Assembly: GCA_022539475.1 (NCBI GenBank)
Contig: VCMS01000199.1
Span: 1-64,000, forward strand
Reading direction: 5' to 3'
Source: Gracilaria domingensis
Lineage: Eukaryota > Rhodophyta > Florideophyceae > Gracilariales > Gracilariaceae
DNA: 64,000 nt
In this document: piece after piece, positions 20,830-32,316 of the stretch
How the letters are laid out: each line of letters begins with the position of its first letter
Numbering within the stretch: position 1 is the stretch's first letter
Program-made: the position numbers and the translations under genes
Notes under the pieces: generated by a model
Databases searched by the model: none
What the model saw: the letters and a program-made list of their open reading frames with translations, nothing else
Told to the model about the DNA's origin: nothing

Positions 20830-23800
20830 TTACCTACGGTAGTGTTGTGAGGGCAATCGTTTCTTACAAGGTCTGAGACTCCGGAAACACCACGATCTCG
20901 GCGTGGAGACCCTAGATCAAATGCTGGTCGTCCACAATCAGAAGCAAGGTCGTCAAGGAGACAGTCGCGTACTGCAGGACTTAGCGCAAGATCTCGCACA
21001 TCTGTTATTAATGAGATTCGTGAGTCTGATAGTGAACGAATGGTCGAAGGAGTTGATGTTCCGCTAGAACCGCACAATCCCGAAGAGCTTTATATGTCTT
21101 CTTCGTCAACTGGTATTCCTTCAGATACGGACCAAACAGTCATGCGGGATGCTGCTATACCGAGAAGAGGTATTCATTCTCATACCCATTACGTTTGGGA
21201 TGCAAATGCAGAAATCATACGTCTTGGTAGAGCAAGCTTCTCAAGGAACCCTGAACATCAACTGATTTCGGACTCGCTTCTTTCATGCTGTGGAAAGTGA
21301 GGAAACTCTGGACACCGATCTTCAGGATGCCCACTGAAGGACTTTGGATGGGTTCTTCGTATACGAATGTGAAAATTCTGCGCAGCAGTTATTTTAGACA
21401 CTGAGTTGGACGGTACATGCTGTGATGCAAAAGGTTCTCGCAGTAGCCTCGGTATTACGTTTAAACGATCTCATGCAAGTACTACAGTTGAGAGGCTCTA
21501 CAGTTTGAGGTCCTTTCAGTCGTAATCAACACACATGAACACAATGTTTGCGAATGTCGTGAGCTTCATGGACATGAAATATGTAAGAGGTGTCGGGCCT
21601 TCTTTTCTTCGCGTTCAAGGAAACGTGTCATTGTCAGTTCCGAGCCGAGAAGTTCGTCAAAAATACCTCTGGTCAGGAGGTCCACATAGTTTAAACCCCA
21701 GAGATTACTCCAGTACATTCTTGAGGGGCATAGTTGCCAACCCGAATATTGGGTACTTGGTGCCAAGGTTATACGAAGTTCTGCAGCCAAGACCGGATAT
21801 AGCTCGAGATCGCTATAGGAACCTCTTCCTGTCATCAGAAAGCAGACAAGTGAATACAGCCAGACATACGACTCCGGCTACGGTAGACATTTCTGCAGAC
21901 GCAGCTGAACAAGGTATTGTCGTTAGAAATTATCAAGGAGAAAGGGAAGGTCAAATCGAAGTCGATACTGGAAGCGGACCTCTACTTAAGCACACTAGAG
22001 GTCGTCCCATGGCGATGAGAGCATTTATAGTGGATCCCACGGGATTGTTTCGTTCTGAGGCTCCAGTAGCGCGGCTGGTAAACGGTCGTGAAACCCATCA
22101 CATGTACACTGGAAACCTGCGGAAAAGGACTGTCAAATATCGCCGTCTGAGATCAGACTCCAAGGCTGCTGAAATGGGAGCGTTCCCATTACTATACCCT
22201 TATGGAGATCTTCACTTTCCTTACGATATGGTGGCATACATTGATGCCAGAGGCGAGGTAACGGGAAGATCAAGAGGATCTAGATCATCATCCAATATTC
22301 CTGATGTCAACAGACTGACTTGGGCGGAACATACGAAACGGAGGTTGTACACAGACAATATATAACTAAACTCGGGGACTCTGCTTCAACAGTGGCTGCT
22401 ACGCACCTACATTAATATCGAAGATTTACGGATCTGCTACCTTGAGTCTGAGCAAATGAGAATGGTAGAGGAACGGGAACTTCAGCAGGGAACGCACAGT
22501 GGAACAGATGAGCTTGGTCCACCCGGGAAGTTGTATCTCCCTGGGAACCACAAGAACTCACCTGCCTACTGGAAACAGAAGCGTTTGGATGTTCAAGCAA
22601 TGGTTGCCAGGATGGGCTCACCGACACTTTTCATCACGGTTACAATGAACGTTTGGAGAGAGGAAATGAAGAAATTGGGACTTGACAATGATAACACTGG
22701 CGCTTTCTCCACAAGGAAACCGCCCACGACCCTTCGACAGACCTGATCCGGATGCCAGAGTCTACAATCAGTATGCGAACGCAATCATGACTGATCTTCA
22801 GAAAAATTCGGAAGCTATTCTCGGCCTGAAATGTATCGGAATTGCTGCAAAACTTGAGTTTCAAGAAAGGAACACACCCTATCACCACATCCTTCTATGG
22901 TTAGAGGGTGGAACCATGGACGATCCTGAAATCATTGACAGTCTTATAAAGGCAGAGCTTCCACGAGGACAATCTCAAGAAGATCAAGAGCTCCGAGCAT
23001 TGGTGAAGCGGTTCAATATCCACCGCCATTCACCATATTGTCGGGGACGCACTCGGAACGGTCACTGTCGATTCGGGTATGACCATATGGATGTGGTCCC
23101 AGAGACAACCATTGACGATTTGACAAACAGAGTCTCTTACAGAAGACGAACAGAAGAAGATTTGAAAGTTGTTCCGTACAATCCAGATCTGACAAGGAAG
23201 TACAAGGCCCATATAAACGTCGAGCGTACCCAAGGTGGAAGAGCAGTAGCCTATCTGATGAAATATGCTTTTAAACCTGGAAAAGAACATGACGTATTCA
23301 TTACATCAAGAGAGTCTCGAAGAACTGATCAAAGAGGCTCAGAAAGAGAACTTGAGAACGAGATAAGCTATATGAGATCACGTGTGGTTGGAGCGGTTGA
23401 AGCTGCCTGGAATCTGTTCGAGTTCACACACGTTCGAATTGATGCCTCCGTTCAAGCTCTTGACATTCATTTGCCAGGAGAGAGACAAGTATTGGTTCGG
23501 AACACTCGTCTACCAAGAACTTTGAAGTCTTCAATGTTAGAGAGATATTTCAAGCGACCTTCTGGGTATTCTAATCTGGATTACCTGTCATATTACGAGT
23601 CATTCGTCTTTATGACAAGCTGCCACGCTCTATTCCAGAGAGAGAGATGCCTCTTTTGATTCTGGAAGACCACCGAAAACCGTAGTCGACAGAGATGAAG
23701 AAAGTGCTTCTGTGGCAAGGATTAGATTTCTTTCACCAGGAAATCCAGAACTATTTGCTCTCAGAATTCTGCTTATGAACAACGCCGCTTTTAGTTCTTT

Positions 23801-26191
23801 TGAAGATGTAAAGAAGTTTCAGGGTGAAACGCATACGTCATACAGAGATGCAGCTATTGCAAGGGGTATTCTGGTTCACGGGAATGAGCACGAAACGGAT
23901 TTCAATGAAGCAGTGAGAAACTACTCTACGCCGTCCGAACTGCGAAGGATGGTTGTCACATGTTTCCAACAGGGTGTAAATCCTCAGGATTTGATTGAGA
24001 GACATATAGTACCGCTCATGTCAGATATACGAGAGAGAAGCAGTTTAATGAGAAGAAAAGAGTTGATGAGAAGAACCATACAGATATCAGATCGCCATGG
24101 AGGACGACCTATTCGAGACCATCCATATTTTCGCGAGATAGTTCAGCAATTAGGAATCAGGCAAACTGAGGTGGACAAAACTATGGAGACTGTTCAAGAG
24201 CGACAGGCCAATCCATCTCGATCACAAAATGTACTCAGAGAAAGATATTCAAACTTTAAAGATGGACAGAAGCGTGTCTTTGACAAAATAATGAGAGCTG
24301 TAATGGAGAAGAAGAGGCAATCCGAAAAAGAACGAACAGATACAGCAGGGAAAGTCTTTTTCCTACAAGGACATGCCGGGACAAGAAAGACTTATCTCCT
24401 ATCCCCAGGGAAACACTTTGATATCCGCTTGATATTCGTTAGATATGCTTTGGATATCCGAATGAGTTCTCGGATATACATCTAATTTTCGAAGTTGGAT
24501 ATACGGCAGATGTACATAGGATACACGACAATGCTCACAATATCTATACCAATGATATTCGTCTGATTTCTGGATGTCCGAATGATGTCCGATCAATTCC
24601 AAGAGAAGCAACTTTGGTTTTCGAAATCATATGTCATATCTCCTGTTATATCTTTCAAAGTAGTTGATGCATGTCTCAAGTGCATCAAAAGAGTATCATT
24701 TCGTACATCATCTGTCATATCTACTGGATGTCACAGGGATATCATGGATATACGTAAGATATCCAGATGATATCCAAAAAACATACGGATTTCAAATCTA
24801 CGGGGTATCATTCAAGCATCTGTGTACTTAGCGATATCGCTATTGAGGCATATTGTGGAGTCTCAAGGATTACTGGTGGAGATGAAAGCTACAACTGGTA
24901 TCGCAGCTGTTCTTTACTCGGGGGGAGACCCTTGCACAGTCTGCTGGAAATTGGAGTTGACGACGACAAGGATTCTCAAAGTAGAGAGAGAAGAACTCTT
25001 TCAAAGTATGGACCTCGAACTCAAAGAGCAGAGCTTCTTCGCAAGATTATGTTACTGGTCATTGGCGAGGCTTCCATGTGCCCTAAGCTTCTCCTGGAAG
25101 TCGTTGATGCCATTTTTAAGGATCTAAGACGGTCAAGGAAAGATTTTGGAGGGCTCATTATGGTGTTGGCGGGCGACTACATGCAGTTACTACCAGTCAT
25201 TCTGAGGACAAGAACGATTACAGATGAAGATGGGAATGCAAGGCGGATCCCTGTCAATATTCTTCGTTAACTCCCATGGTACGATTGCGAGCTCTGGGAC
25301 CGAAATACGGAGGTACTTCGTCTCACGGAACAAGTTCGTCAGCAGGACGATCGTCGTTTTGCACGACTTCTACTTGATATCGGAAAGGGACGTTCGTCAC
25401 CCATGGTATCACTACCACTCATGTCTACCTCAAAGATTCAACGAGCCTACAGAGGACTTTGGAATTATGTTGAGTCCCAAGATACGAAAAACGTTCGTCT
25501 AGATCGTCTGATCGTTGCACCTACCAATCAATTAGTTGATGAACATAACCAGGCTGCATTGAGAATATTTCCTAGAAGAAAGTATCATCTTCCATCAGCG
25601 ACAATGGTGGAACCAATGAGGTCTCCCGATGGAGATCGCATCCAAACCTTCCTGGGCCCCGAGGTAACATACACCTACGCCCCTACTGGAGTGCCTCCTC
25701 ACAATCTCTTCCTCAAGGTTGGAGTTCCAGTTATGTTTATACGAAATGTTCTGCATCCGCATCTCGTGAATGGAAAGATGTTCGTTGTCATTGGTGTCTC
25801 TCGTCGATGTGTCAGGATTATCGAAATGAATTCTGATGGTCAATTGACTCAGAACCACATGCTACATCGAATTGATTTCAAATTTGAGTACAATGGAATC
25901 AAAGTGAGAAGGCGTCAGTTTCCTATCCGTCTAGTATTTGCTGCCACTGTTCACAAGAGTCAAGGCCAAACATTACGGAAGATGGTAATCGATTTTCGTG
26001 TAAATTTCTTTGCTCCAGGACAAGTATATGTGGGACTTTCAAGAGTTCGGAAAAACACACACGTGCTGATTCTCCACAATGAAGACGATACACCTATTCG
26101 CACAGCAGAAATTCATGAAATGCCGGTACGAATGAAGAACCCAGCTCCACCTGAAGCTGTAGATTTCGTCCAGGGTAGACGATACAACTAG
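20830..26191 (+). mobile_element. Helitron, decayed Rep-helicase gene
   Basis: Rightward coding signal with several frame changes. An Arg/Ser-rich leader (about 20830-21300) is followed by a Helitron-like N-terminal region (21535-22365; 22456-22740) with GSPTLFITVTMN. The rolling-circle Rep domain follows at 22682-23659: YHHILLWLEGG (canonical H.H box degenerate), KYKAHINVERTQGG and AYLMKYAFK (the Y..KY catalytic box retains one Tyr pair). The PIF1-type helicase spans 23712-26191: GNPELFALRILLMNNAAFSSFED, Walker A as GHAGTRKT (normally GPGGTGKT), a 0.4 kb insert, LLVIGEASM (normally DEA.M), LAGDYMQLLPV, VGVPVMFIRN, TVHKSQGQTL, and VYVGLSRVRK. Two active-site changes plus the insert and frameshifts indicate a non-autonomous relic. 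I could not fix the TC...CTRR ends. Confidence 0.85.
24405..24825. repeat. AT-rich insert splitting the Helitron Walker A region
   Basis: Helicase homology stops at TRKTYL (about 24396) and resumes at YLAISLLRHIVESQG (about 24822). The inserted ~420 bp is packed with GATATCC, GGATATAC, GATGTCC and CATATC words on both strands and has no coding potential. Word usage resembles 63600-64000. Confidence 0.6.
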
Positions 26192-26297
26192 AAGTATAAA
26201 AGTGTGTCGAGTAAGACAAGTTCTGTTACTACATGCGAACCCTCGTTGTCCATACATAAACTGTCTTCATACTTCTTCTGGTCGGGACGTCTCCATG

Positions 26298-26317
26298 TCA
26301 CACTATCGAGAGTGTGA
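26298..26317. repeat. Short hairpin downstream of the Helitron gene
   Basis: TCACACT, 6-base loop, AGTGTGA. Helitrons end in a hairpin close to CTRR, but no CTRR follows within 15 bases here, so the link is only suggestive. Confidence 0.4.
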
Positions 26318-26700
26318 AAGAGAAAGTATTTGATTATGATTCATGACAGGGAGTCAACTCCGCAGGATTAAGAGTCAAGTGTACTACATTCGAGATTCAA
26401 GTGTACTGCATTCGAGGGTTAAATCTATGCTAAATCCTATGTCGCAAGAGACCATGGACTTTTACAACGCATCGAAACATTAAAGTGACTACACGGTTTT
26501 CTCTTCCATCCATTTGTATCAGACAAAAAAGCAAAGAAAATAACAAAGCAATTGGTTTAGTATGGCAGATGAGAAGCCATCATAAAACAAAGGATCCCAC
26601 ATTGTGATCAGAATACTAACCACACAATACGAAACAAATAAATATCTTCTAAAATCACTAACTATAGTAGATCAACGATTATAGAAGTAATGCCAAACAT
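26318..26700. other. Intergenic, nothing recognised
   Basis: Short repeat AGTGTACT(A/G)CATTCGAG occurs twice (about 26379 and 26399). Otherwise ordinary. Confidence 0.5.
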
Positions 26701-27216
26701 TTAATGCTCATGCACTCTATTGGCCACCGGATGATTCTCGAACATTCCAGGAGGATTCGGGAAGAGGCTCATATCGGAGAGAGGCTCAAACTCGACAGAG
26801 AAGTCGGTGTCGTCCGGAAATTCTTCGATGTGCACAAGAGCGACTTCGATCTCATCCATGAACGTTTCTTCACGTTCCGGACGCAGATGACCAAACTGAG
26901 CCATGACCCAACAGTGCAAGTAGAGTTGAAACTCGTCGTGTAGGTCTGCCATCACGCCGTTATTGTAGGCAATGAACAGCTTTCGGAGGACAAGCGCAAG
27001 CTTTTCGGTTGGGAACGGCCCACGGAGCTGCATGAAGCCGAAGCAGACGTGGAATGACGCCCAGGCGAGACGGTACTTTTCGTAGAGATCGTCGGTTATG
27101 CCGTCAAACCACACCAACATCCTCTGGCCCCCCAGTTCAATACGACCTTAGAACTGGTACACTATATCGAGCGCGAGCGTATTGCGGGGACCATCCGGAT
27201 TGTTGTTGTTCTCCAT
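26701..27216 (-). pseudogene. Small unknown protein with an in-frame TAA
   Basis: From ATG 27216 (MENNNNPDGPRNTLALDIVYQF) the frame meets TAA at 27150-27148 and then stays open for 149 more codons to 26701 (GRIELGGQRMLVWFDGITDD ... VANRVHEH). The region after the stop is compact, acidic and looks folded, with many aromatic residues. If translation instead starts at ATG 27120 a 139-aa protein results. I recognise no family. The upstream flank (27230-27380) is GA-rich. Confidence 0.5.
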
Positions 27217-27699
27217 CCTGAACGACTAAGGAGCGTATGAGAACGAAGAGGAGACGGCACGGAGAGGGGGCGGAAAGCAGGCTATTCAGGATGGGGCGGC
27301 GGGGGACGGTAAGGGGCGGAAAGAAAGGGAACGGAAAGGGGAGGTAAAAGGTCGGTAGAAGGAAAAGGAGCAGAGATGCGGCAGAACAATGACGTGATGG
27401 AGCCGACGTAGGGAGTGCTCAGTTGCTGAACAGGCGAGGTGATGAGGTCTGGGCCAGTGATTTTTGGTCTCGGTGCTCTTCTTATAGGGCACGAGAGGGT
27501 TGATGCGGCTAGTGGTCAACGCGTAGGATGCTATCACGACATATCTCATCATGTGCTGGGCTCTGGAATGTGCACCACCTTCACTGGAAGCAACCGTCTG
27601 CAGAATTAAAGTAATCCAACCGTCTCAGTGTGTTCTGAAAGGCCTCAGAAAAAATCGTCATATACAGGATAGCTTTGAAATCATAATTTACTCATTCTA
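27217..27699. other. Intergenic; purine-rich tract
   Basis: 27240-27375 is strongly GA/GG-rich (promoter-like for the leftward gene). No supported gene. Confidence 0.4.
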
Positions 27700-28590
27700 T
27701 ATTGTAGTTGCAAACGTGACCGTAAGCAAATTGAACGTAATGGTCTACAGCGAGTAACTTCTTCAACATGGCTCACATTATGCTTACGTATAGGCCGTTA
27801 CACTCCGCAAATTCAACGTAATGTTCTACAGTAAGCCCTTTCTTCAACATGGCTCACTTTGTGTTTACCTATACGCAGTCACACTAAGCAAATTCAACGG
27901 AATGGTCTACAGTTAGTCCCTTCTTCATCATGGCTCACATGGTGCTTACTTATACGCCGTTACACTAAGCAAATTCAACGAAATGGTATACAGTGAGTCA
28001 CTTTTTCAACATGGCTCATATTTTGCTTACGAATACGCAGTCATGACAAGCAAATTCAACCAAACAGTATACATTGAGTCACAGCATTATTTTGGCTCAC
28101 ATTGTGCTTACGTATCCACCATTACACCAAACAAATACAAAAAAATGGTCTGCAGTTATTACTTACATTCACTTGGCTTATATTGTGGTTACGTATATGC
28201 TATCACACTAAGCAAAATAAACAAAGTGGTCTACAGTGAGTCATTTCTTGGCAATGTCGCACATTGTGCGTACGTATACGCTGGTACTCCCAGCAAATTC
28301 AACGAAATGGTCTACAGTAAGCTCTGTTCTAAATGAGTGATTTTTGCACACGCACGTATACGCAATCACACTAGGCAAGTTGAACAAAGTGATCTGGAGT
28401 GAGCCCCTTCTTCAACATAGATTTTATTGGGCTCACGTATACACAGTCACAATGACCAAATTCAACGAAAAGGTCTAAAGTGAGTCATTTCTTAAACATG
28501 GTTTACATTTTGCTTAGGTATACGCAGTCATGGTAGACATGTCAACGAAACAGTCTAGAGTAAGTCACATCATAAAATTGGGTGACATTG
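27700..28590 (+). repeat. Tandem array, 81-bp period, about 11 units, coding-frame compatible
   Basis: The word TGGTCTACAG and its variants recur at 27741, 27822, 27903, 27984, 28065, 28146, 28227 and 28308, exactly 81 apart, then about 28390, 28471 and 28552. 81 is 27 codons, and 27983-28336 is open through four units, each reading roughly MVYSESxxQHGSHCAYVYA then TxSKFNE. Two early units contain stops. It is either a minisatellite or the remains of a gene with 27-residue repeats. Confidence 0.9.
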
Positions 28591-29473
28591 TTGCTAGGTT
28601 TATTTTAAACTTCATCGTATTCTTGCACATGAATACAGTGATTGCAATTTCTTGACAGAAAAATAAAATTGTGCTATATTTGGATGACGTCTAGCCTCAT
28701 GAGTTTCATTGCTGCATCAATGAGAAGATGTAATACGTTAAAGAGAGAAAAATCATTTTAGTCTTAAACGCTGTATCTGGAAAGCACATAAGTTTAATAG
28801 GACACACTTCCACTGGTTTTCAGTACTGTTTTTTGCTGCAGCGACAAATACCCATGTAAACCATTCGACTGTGGCGCGAAGCGCCGCGAGCGGCAAAAGG
28901 CCGCTTATTTCTGTAGAAGGCTAAGGGTACCAGGAAAGGACGACAGAACAATAAATGTCGAACGATAAGAGGTACAGATTTGTGCGCTCATCAAAAAGCA
29001 CGATTTTTCAAACCTAATACCTCTATGCGCTAAGTATTATCCTTAACGATACCGGCCGTGCCTCTTACAAGCCATTTAAAGCTCTTCATTTGGCGGTCTT
29101 CGACGGGTGAAGTCAGGCGTTGTTCTACAGGTGTGACAAGTCTTAGAAAACCAAACCGATGAATTATGTGGCATACGTGGCATACATTGACGCAAGCACG
29201 TGCAAATAGTTTCAACAGTTTATCTGTTTAAATAGCTTTAAAGAGTACTGGTGGTCCAGACCCTTCACAAGAAGTACTGCTTCCAATAAGGGGCACCGCA
29301 GCGATGTTATAGAACGTTTTCTAGGTCGCAGGGATGCAGAGACCTGACTTGGAAATTTAGAGAGCCAAAAATTTGTACGCGAGAAGTAAATAAGAATCCC
29401 TATTGGCTGCATGAATGTGAAAGAAATTTGTCTACGCAAACATAACTTTTTAGCAGCGTAAATATGAGGGATA
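28591..29473. other. Intergenic, with a segment shared with 48866-48930
   Basis: About 28966-29050 (ACAGATTTGTGCGCTCATCA..., AAAAGCACGATTTTT) resembles 48866-48930 in direct orientation. No gene supported. Confidence 0.5.
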
Positions 29474-30241
29474 TCCTTCTGTTCGGTCTAATTCGGTGTA
29501 TGGCTTAACTTTGTACACGGGCATTCTTTCATAAATTTAATTGCAATACACTAGGTTAGTTTTCGCATGTTTAGCGCTACGCGAAGCCGGGCGAAGCTAA
29601 TTTTCGCGACGTCTTTGTGAAATCGCTTTGTTTAGAGATAATTTAGCTCTTTATTTGGGTTGTGGCATAGCAGAAATGTTAATTATGTTTATTACAATGA
29701 AAAGTACGGTAGTTTGAAATAATTTTCTCTTTTTTGTGTGTAAAACAACTCTCAATTGATGACTTTCTTTTGTGCAAGTAGCAGGCAAGCAACAGTTTTC
29801 AAGTGATACAGTCGAAACGTTCACTTAAAAGTCTTTTAGCACTTCGAAAAAACACATTTTTCCGTCAATGAAAATTTAAAAGCTCATAAAGTAGCTGAAA
29901 AAAGTTTTATTGAACTATATGTGTTACGGCACGTATTCATTTTGTTTCATTGTTGTTTTTACTATAGCTTATTATCGTTACGGGATGGAAATGTAGTAGG
30001 CAAAAAATTAACAAGACGGAACGTATACAAAGTGCCCAGGCTCTACTGCAGGGGTCTGTAACGTTCAAACGAAAGTTTGCGCTGCGAACATGGACCCTCA
30101 GCAGTGTACAGAATTATGCCCGACGATTGAAAGGAGTGATGCAGACGGTAGAAACAGGCATGGAAATTCATGCATAAATTATTTGAAAAACTTGATTTTT
30201 GCAGTGTCCATAACTGTACAGAATTAAGCCTGAGAGAAGGA
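29474..30241 (+). mobile_element. MITE copy 1 (768 bp, TA target duplication)
   Basis: Terminal inverted repeats start TCCTTCT and end AGAAGGA, flanked by TA at 29472-29473 and 30242-30243. The whole length matches 47895-48864 in inverse orientation, including ATACACTAG, GCGCTACGCGAAGC, AACAAGACGGAAC and CCGACGATTGAAAGGAGTGA. No coding capacity. TA flanks suggest mobilisation by a Tc1/mariner-type transposase. Confidence 0.9.
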
Positions 30242-30284
30242 TACCCAAACCGGTAACCTTCTACCCCTTTAAATTTTCGGGGGA

Positions 30285-30335
30285 TAAACAGTAGCACGAT
30301 GCAATCGAAGTTCGATTGCATCGTGCTACTGTTTA
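30285..30335. repeat. Perfect 51-nt palindrome
   Basis: Two 25-base arms beginning TAAACAGTAGCACGATGC around a single central G, with no mismatch. It starts 42 bases after the MITE and 356 bases before the Hint gene. Confidence 0.95.
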
Positions 30336-30690
30336 GCTTCGAAAGCTTGGCTTTATGTCCCAACCTAAATACTTCGGGTTCTGTCCGTTGTCCGGCCGAA
30401 ACACGTCGGTTTAGTCCGTTATACGGTCGTGTTGCCCCTGCCAACTCCTTAGGTCTGCGATAAGCTTCCTATTTCAGGACGTAATTCATGCGTCTGCGTT
30501 AGGATTTCTCGAAGATTTGCAGTCGCGATATCGGCGCTAATGCGGAAGCTTTATTTTTGTGCATCTCCATCCTTGGAAGGAATCAGGAATCGGGAATAAG
30601 GACCCTGCCGCTGATAGGGTTTTCTTGTTGTTCTCTTTTAGCAAAGGCCTCAACCCTTGAACCGGGAATCAGATTACGGGGCTTGGCGAG
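30336..30690. other. 5' flank of the Hint gene
   Basis: No ORF on the plus strand in the frame of the gene; presumably promoter/5' UTR. No clear TATA box. Confidence 0.4.
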
Positions 30691-32316
30691 ATGTCAGCCT
30701 GTTTTCTTTTTTCGCTTCTTGTGTTCTATGCGCGCTTTGTTGCTGCCGGTTCGTTTTTCCCGTGCCATGGAGCGAAAGGTTTCATTCATAATGAGGTCAA
30801 ATGTACTACTGTCAAATTACCTCATTCTATTTGTTCGCGGTGTCCCTTAAGGCAAACTTTAAGTGATGGGTCTTTCGAACAGTGCGATCGAATATATGAT
30901 ACTTCTTCTTCTCAGTGCATGATCTCTTTACAAGAGTATGTCGATATCAATCCATGTGACGTTAGACGCGCTTCTGCCTTGGAGCAATTGAAAGCCGGTG
31001 ATGAGTCTGGCAGAGATGAAATGGACTACTTCCTTTATTCCGTGTGTGAGCAATGTTGCGATTGTGTCCCAATGGGTGTCCAAACTTCGGACTACTCACA
31101 ACTTTCTCAAGGACATTCAAGATCTTCTCCGTCGCTGTGGTCTGAGACCAGGGGAAACTGCCCAGCGCATGCGAGATATGACGTCTGCAAGATCTTCCCA
31201 TCCATCAAGTCGTTTGGTTCTTTTTCGAACGAAGTGGCCATATGTGATCAGTTGACAGAGTGGATTCAGAGTGATGCTTCTGAAGAATGGCAGACTAATC
31301 CCAATGCCAGGGTTAGTGACGACATTCAGAAATTCTTGCGTGACATACTCGTCGCCATTCACTGTGATAATCGCAGCATTTGGAGCAAATGTCAAGTCAT
31401 GGAAGATAAGCAAAATCACCTAGAGATTCCAGCTGCGTTTGCTACGGAGAACGCGCCTGTTTCGGACATGTCCGCACAGCCATCACCCGCTATAACCCTC
31501 GAAGACGCTGAAACTGTTCCAAGTTCCCCCGGCTCAGTTGCAGATACGCCGAATGATGATAGTGAGAACGGAAACGGTGGAGATGATGTTAACCTATCGA
31601 ATGAAACTATTATTGCATCAGTTCAAACTCCTTCAGAAACCGCAAGTGAAGAATCCTCTGGTAACTCTGGAAGCGCATCCACTAGTGCAGCTGGGGTGAG
31701 CAGTCCAGACTCGGTAGCGGGGACAGGAGAGAATGACATCTCTGACGGAAGTGGTTCGCATAAACTTCCAATCCTGCAAGGGATTCGATCCTGTTTCCCT
31801 GGTTCCTCGACCGTGCGGAGAAGAGATGGGGTTGTACTACGAATGGAGGAACTTCATGTTGGCGATGAAATATTGGTCTCAAATTCAAAGTACTCTCCGA
31901 TATACACTTTTTCGCACAGGTCCCAAGATGTTTACTCAGAATTTGTTCAGATCCGCACCACGAATCATAGCCTGTATCTGTCAAACGAGCACAAGTTGTA
32001 TGTGAATGGGAAAATGGTACCTGCTGGATTGGTGAAGACAGGAGAATACGTGCAGGGGCAATTCGGGGTTGAACGTGTAGTACAAGTGACAAAGAATTGG
32101 AGATGGGGGTTGTACAACCCCCATACCGTTGATGGGAAGATTGTTGTTGATGGCATTCTCTGCACTTGCTTTACAGATGCAGTTTCATTTGCAACCGCTC
32201 AAGGACTCTTGTCTCCATTTAGAGGCGCTTTCATGCTAGGAGCGAAGGATTGGATGCTAGGGTGGTGGTTGAGGGATGGATTCGAATCGTTCTTGTTTTG
32301 GAAAGGACGATTCTGA
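30691..32316 (+). CDS. Secreted Hedgehog-like Hint (hog) domain protein
   Basis: 541 codons from ATG 30691, uninterrupted. Residues 1-20 are a signal peptide (MSACFLFSLLVFYARFVAAG, cleavage near Ala19/Gly20). A Cys-rich module follows to about residue 130 (CHGAKGF, CSRCPLRQ, CMISL, NPCDVRR, CEQCCDCVP), a mixed region, then an acidic Ser/Thr-rich linker (about 255-355). The C-terminal Hint module begins at Cys368 (CFPGSSTV; codon at 31792), continues with VLRMEELHVGDEI, RTTNHSLYLSNEHKLYV with His426 (block B TxxH-type) and ends with GKIVVDGILCTCFTDAVS. Hint modules self-cleave at the first Cys; in Hedgehog the released N-terminal part gains a sterol. Here the N-terminal part would be a secreted, disulfide-bonded ligand or wall protein. 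Autoprocessing and any lipid transfer are inference. Confidence 0.85.
   Translation: MSACFLFSLLVFYARFVAAGSFFPCHGAKGFIHNEVKCTTVKLPHSICSRCPLRQTLSDGSFEQCDRIYDTSSSQCMISLQEYVDINPCDVRRASALEQLKAGDESGRDEMDYFLYSVCEQCCDCVPMGVQTSDYSQLSQGHSRSSPSLWSETRGNCPAHARYDVCKIFPSIKSFGSFSNEVAICDQLTEWIQSDASEEWQTNPNARVSDDIQKFLRDILVAIHCDNRSIWSKCQVMEDKQNHLEIPAAFATENAPVSDMSAQPSPAITLEDAETVPSSPGSVADTPNDDSENGNGGDDVNLSNETIIASVQTPSETASEESSGNSGSASTSAAGVSSPDSVAGTGENDISDGSGSHKLPILQGIRSCFPGSSTVRRRDGVVLRMEELHVGDEILVSNSKYSPIYTFSHRSQDVYSEFVQIRTTNHSLYLSNEHKLYVNGKMVPAGLVKTGEYVQGQFGVERVVQVTKNWRWGLYNPHTVDGKIVVDGILCTCFTDAVSFATAQGLLSPFRGAFMLGAKDWMLGWWLRDGFESFLFWKGRF

Noticed and set aside
26298-26317. Helitron 3' terminus
   Set aside because: Hairpin present but no CTRR within the expected distance.
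27700-28590. CRISPR array
   Set aside because: Units are contiguous 81-bp tandem copies without distinct spacers, in a eukaryotic context.
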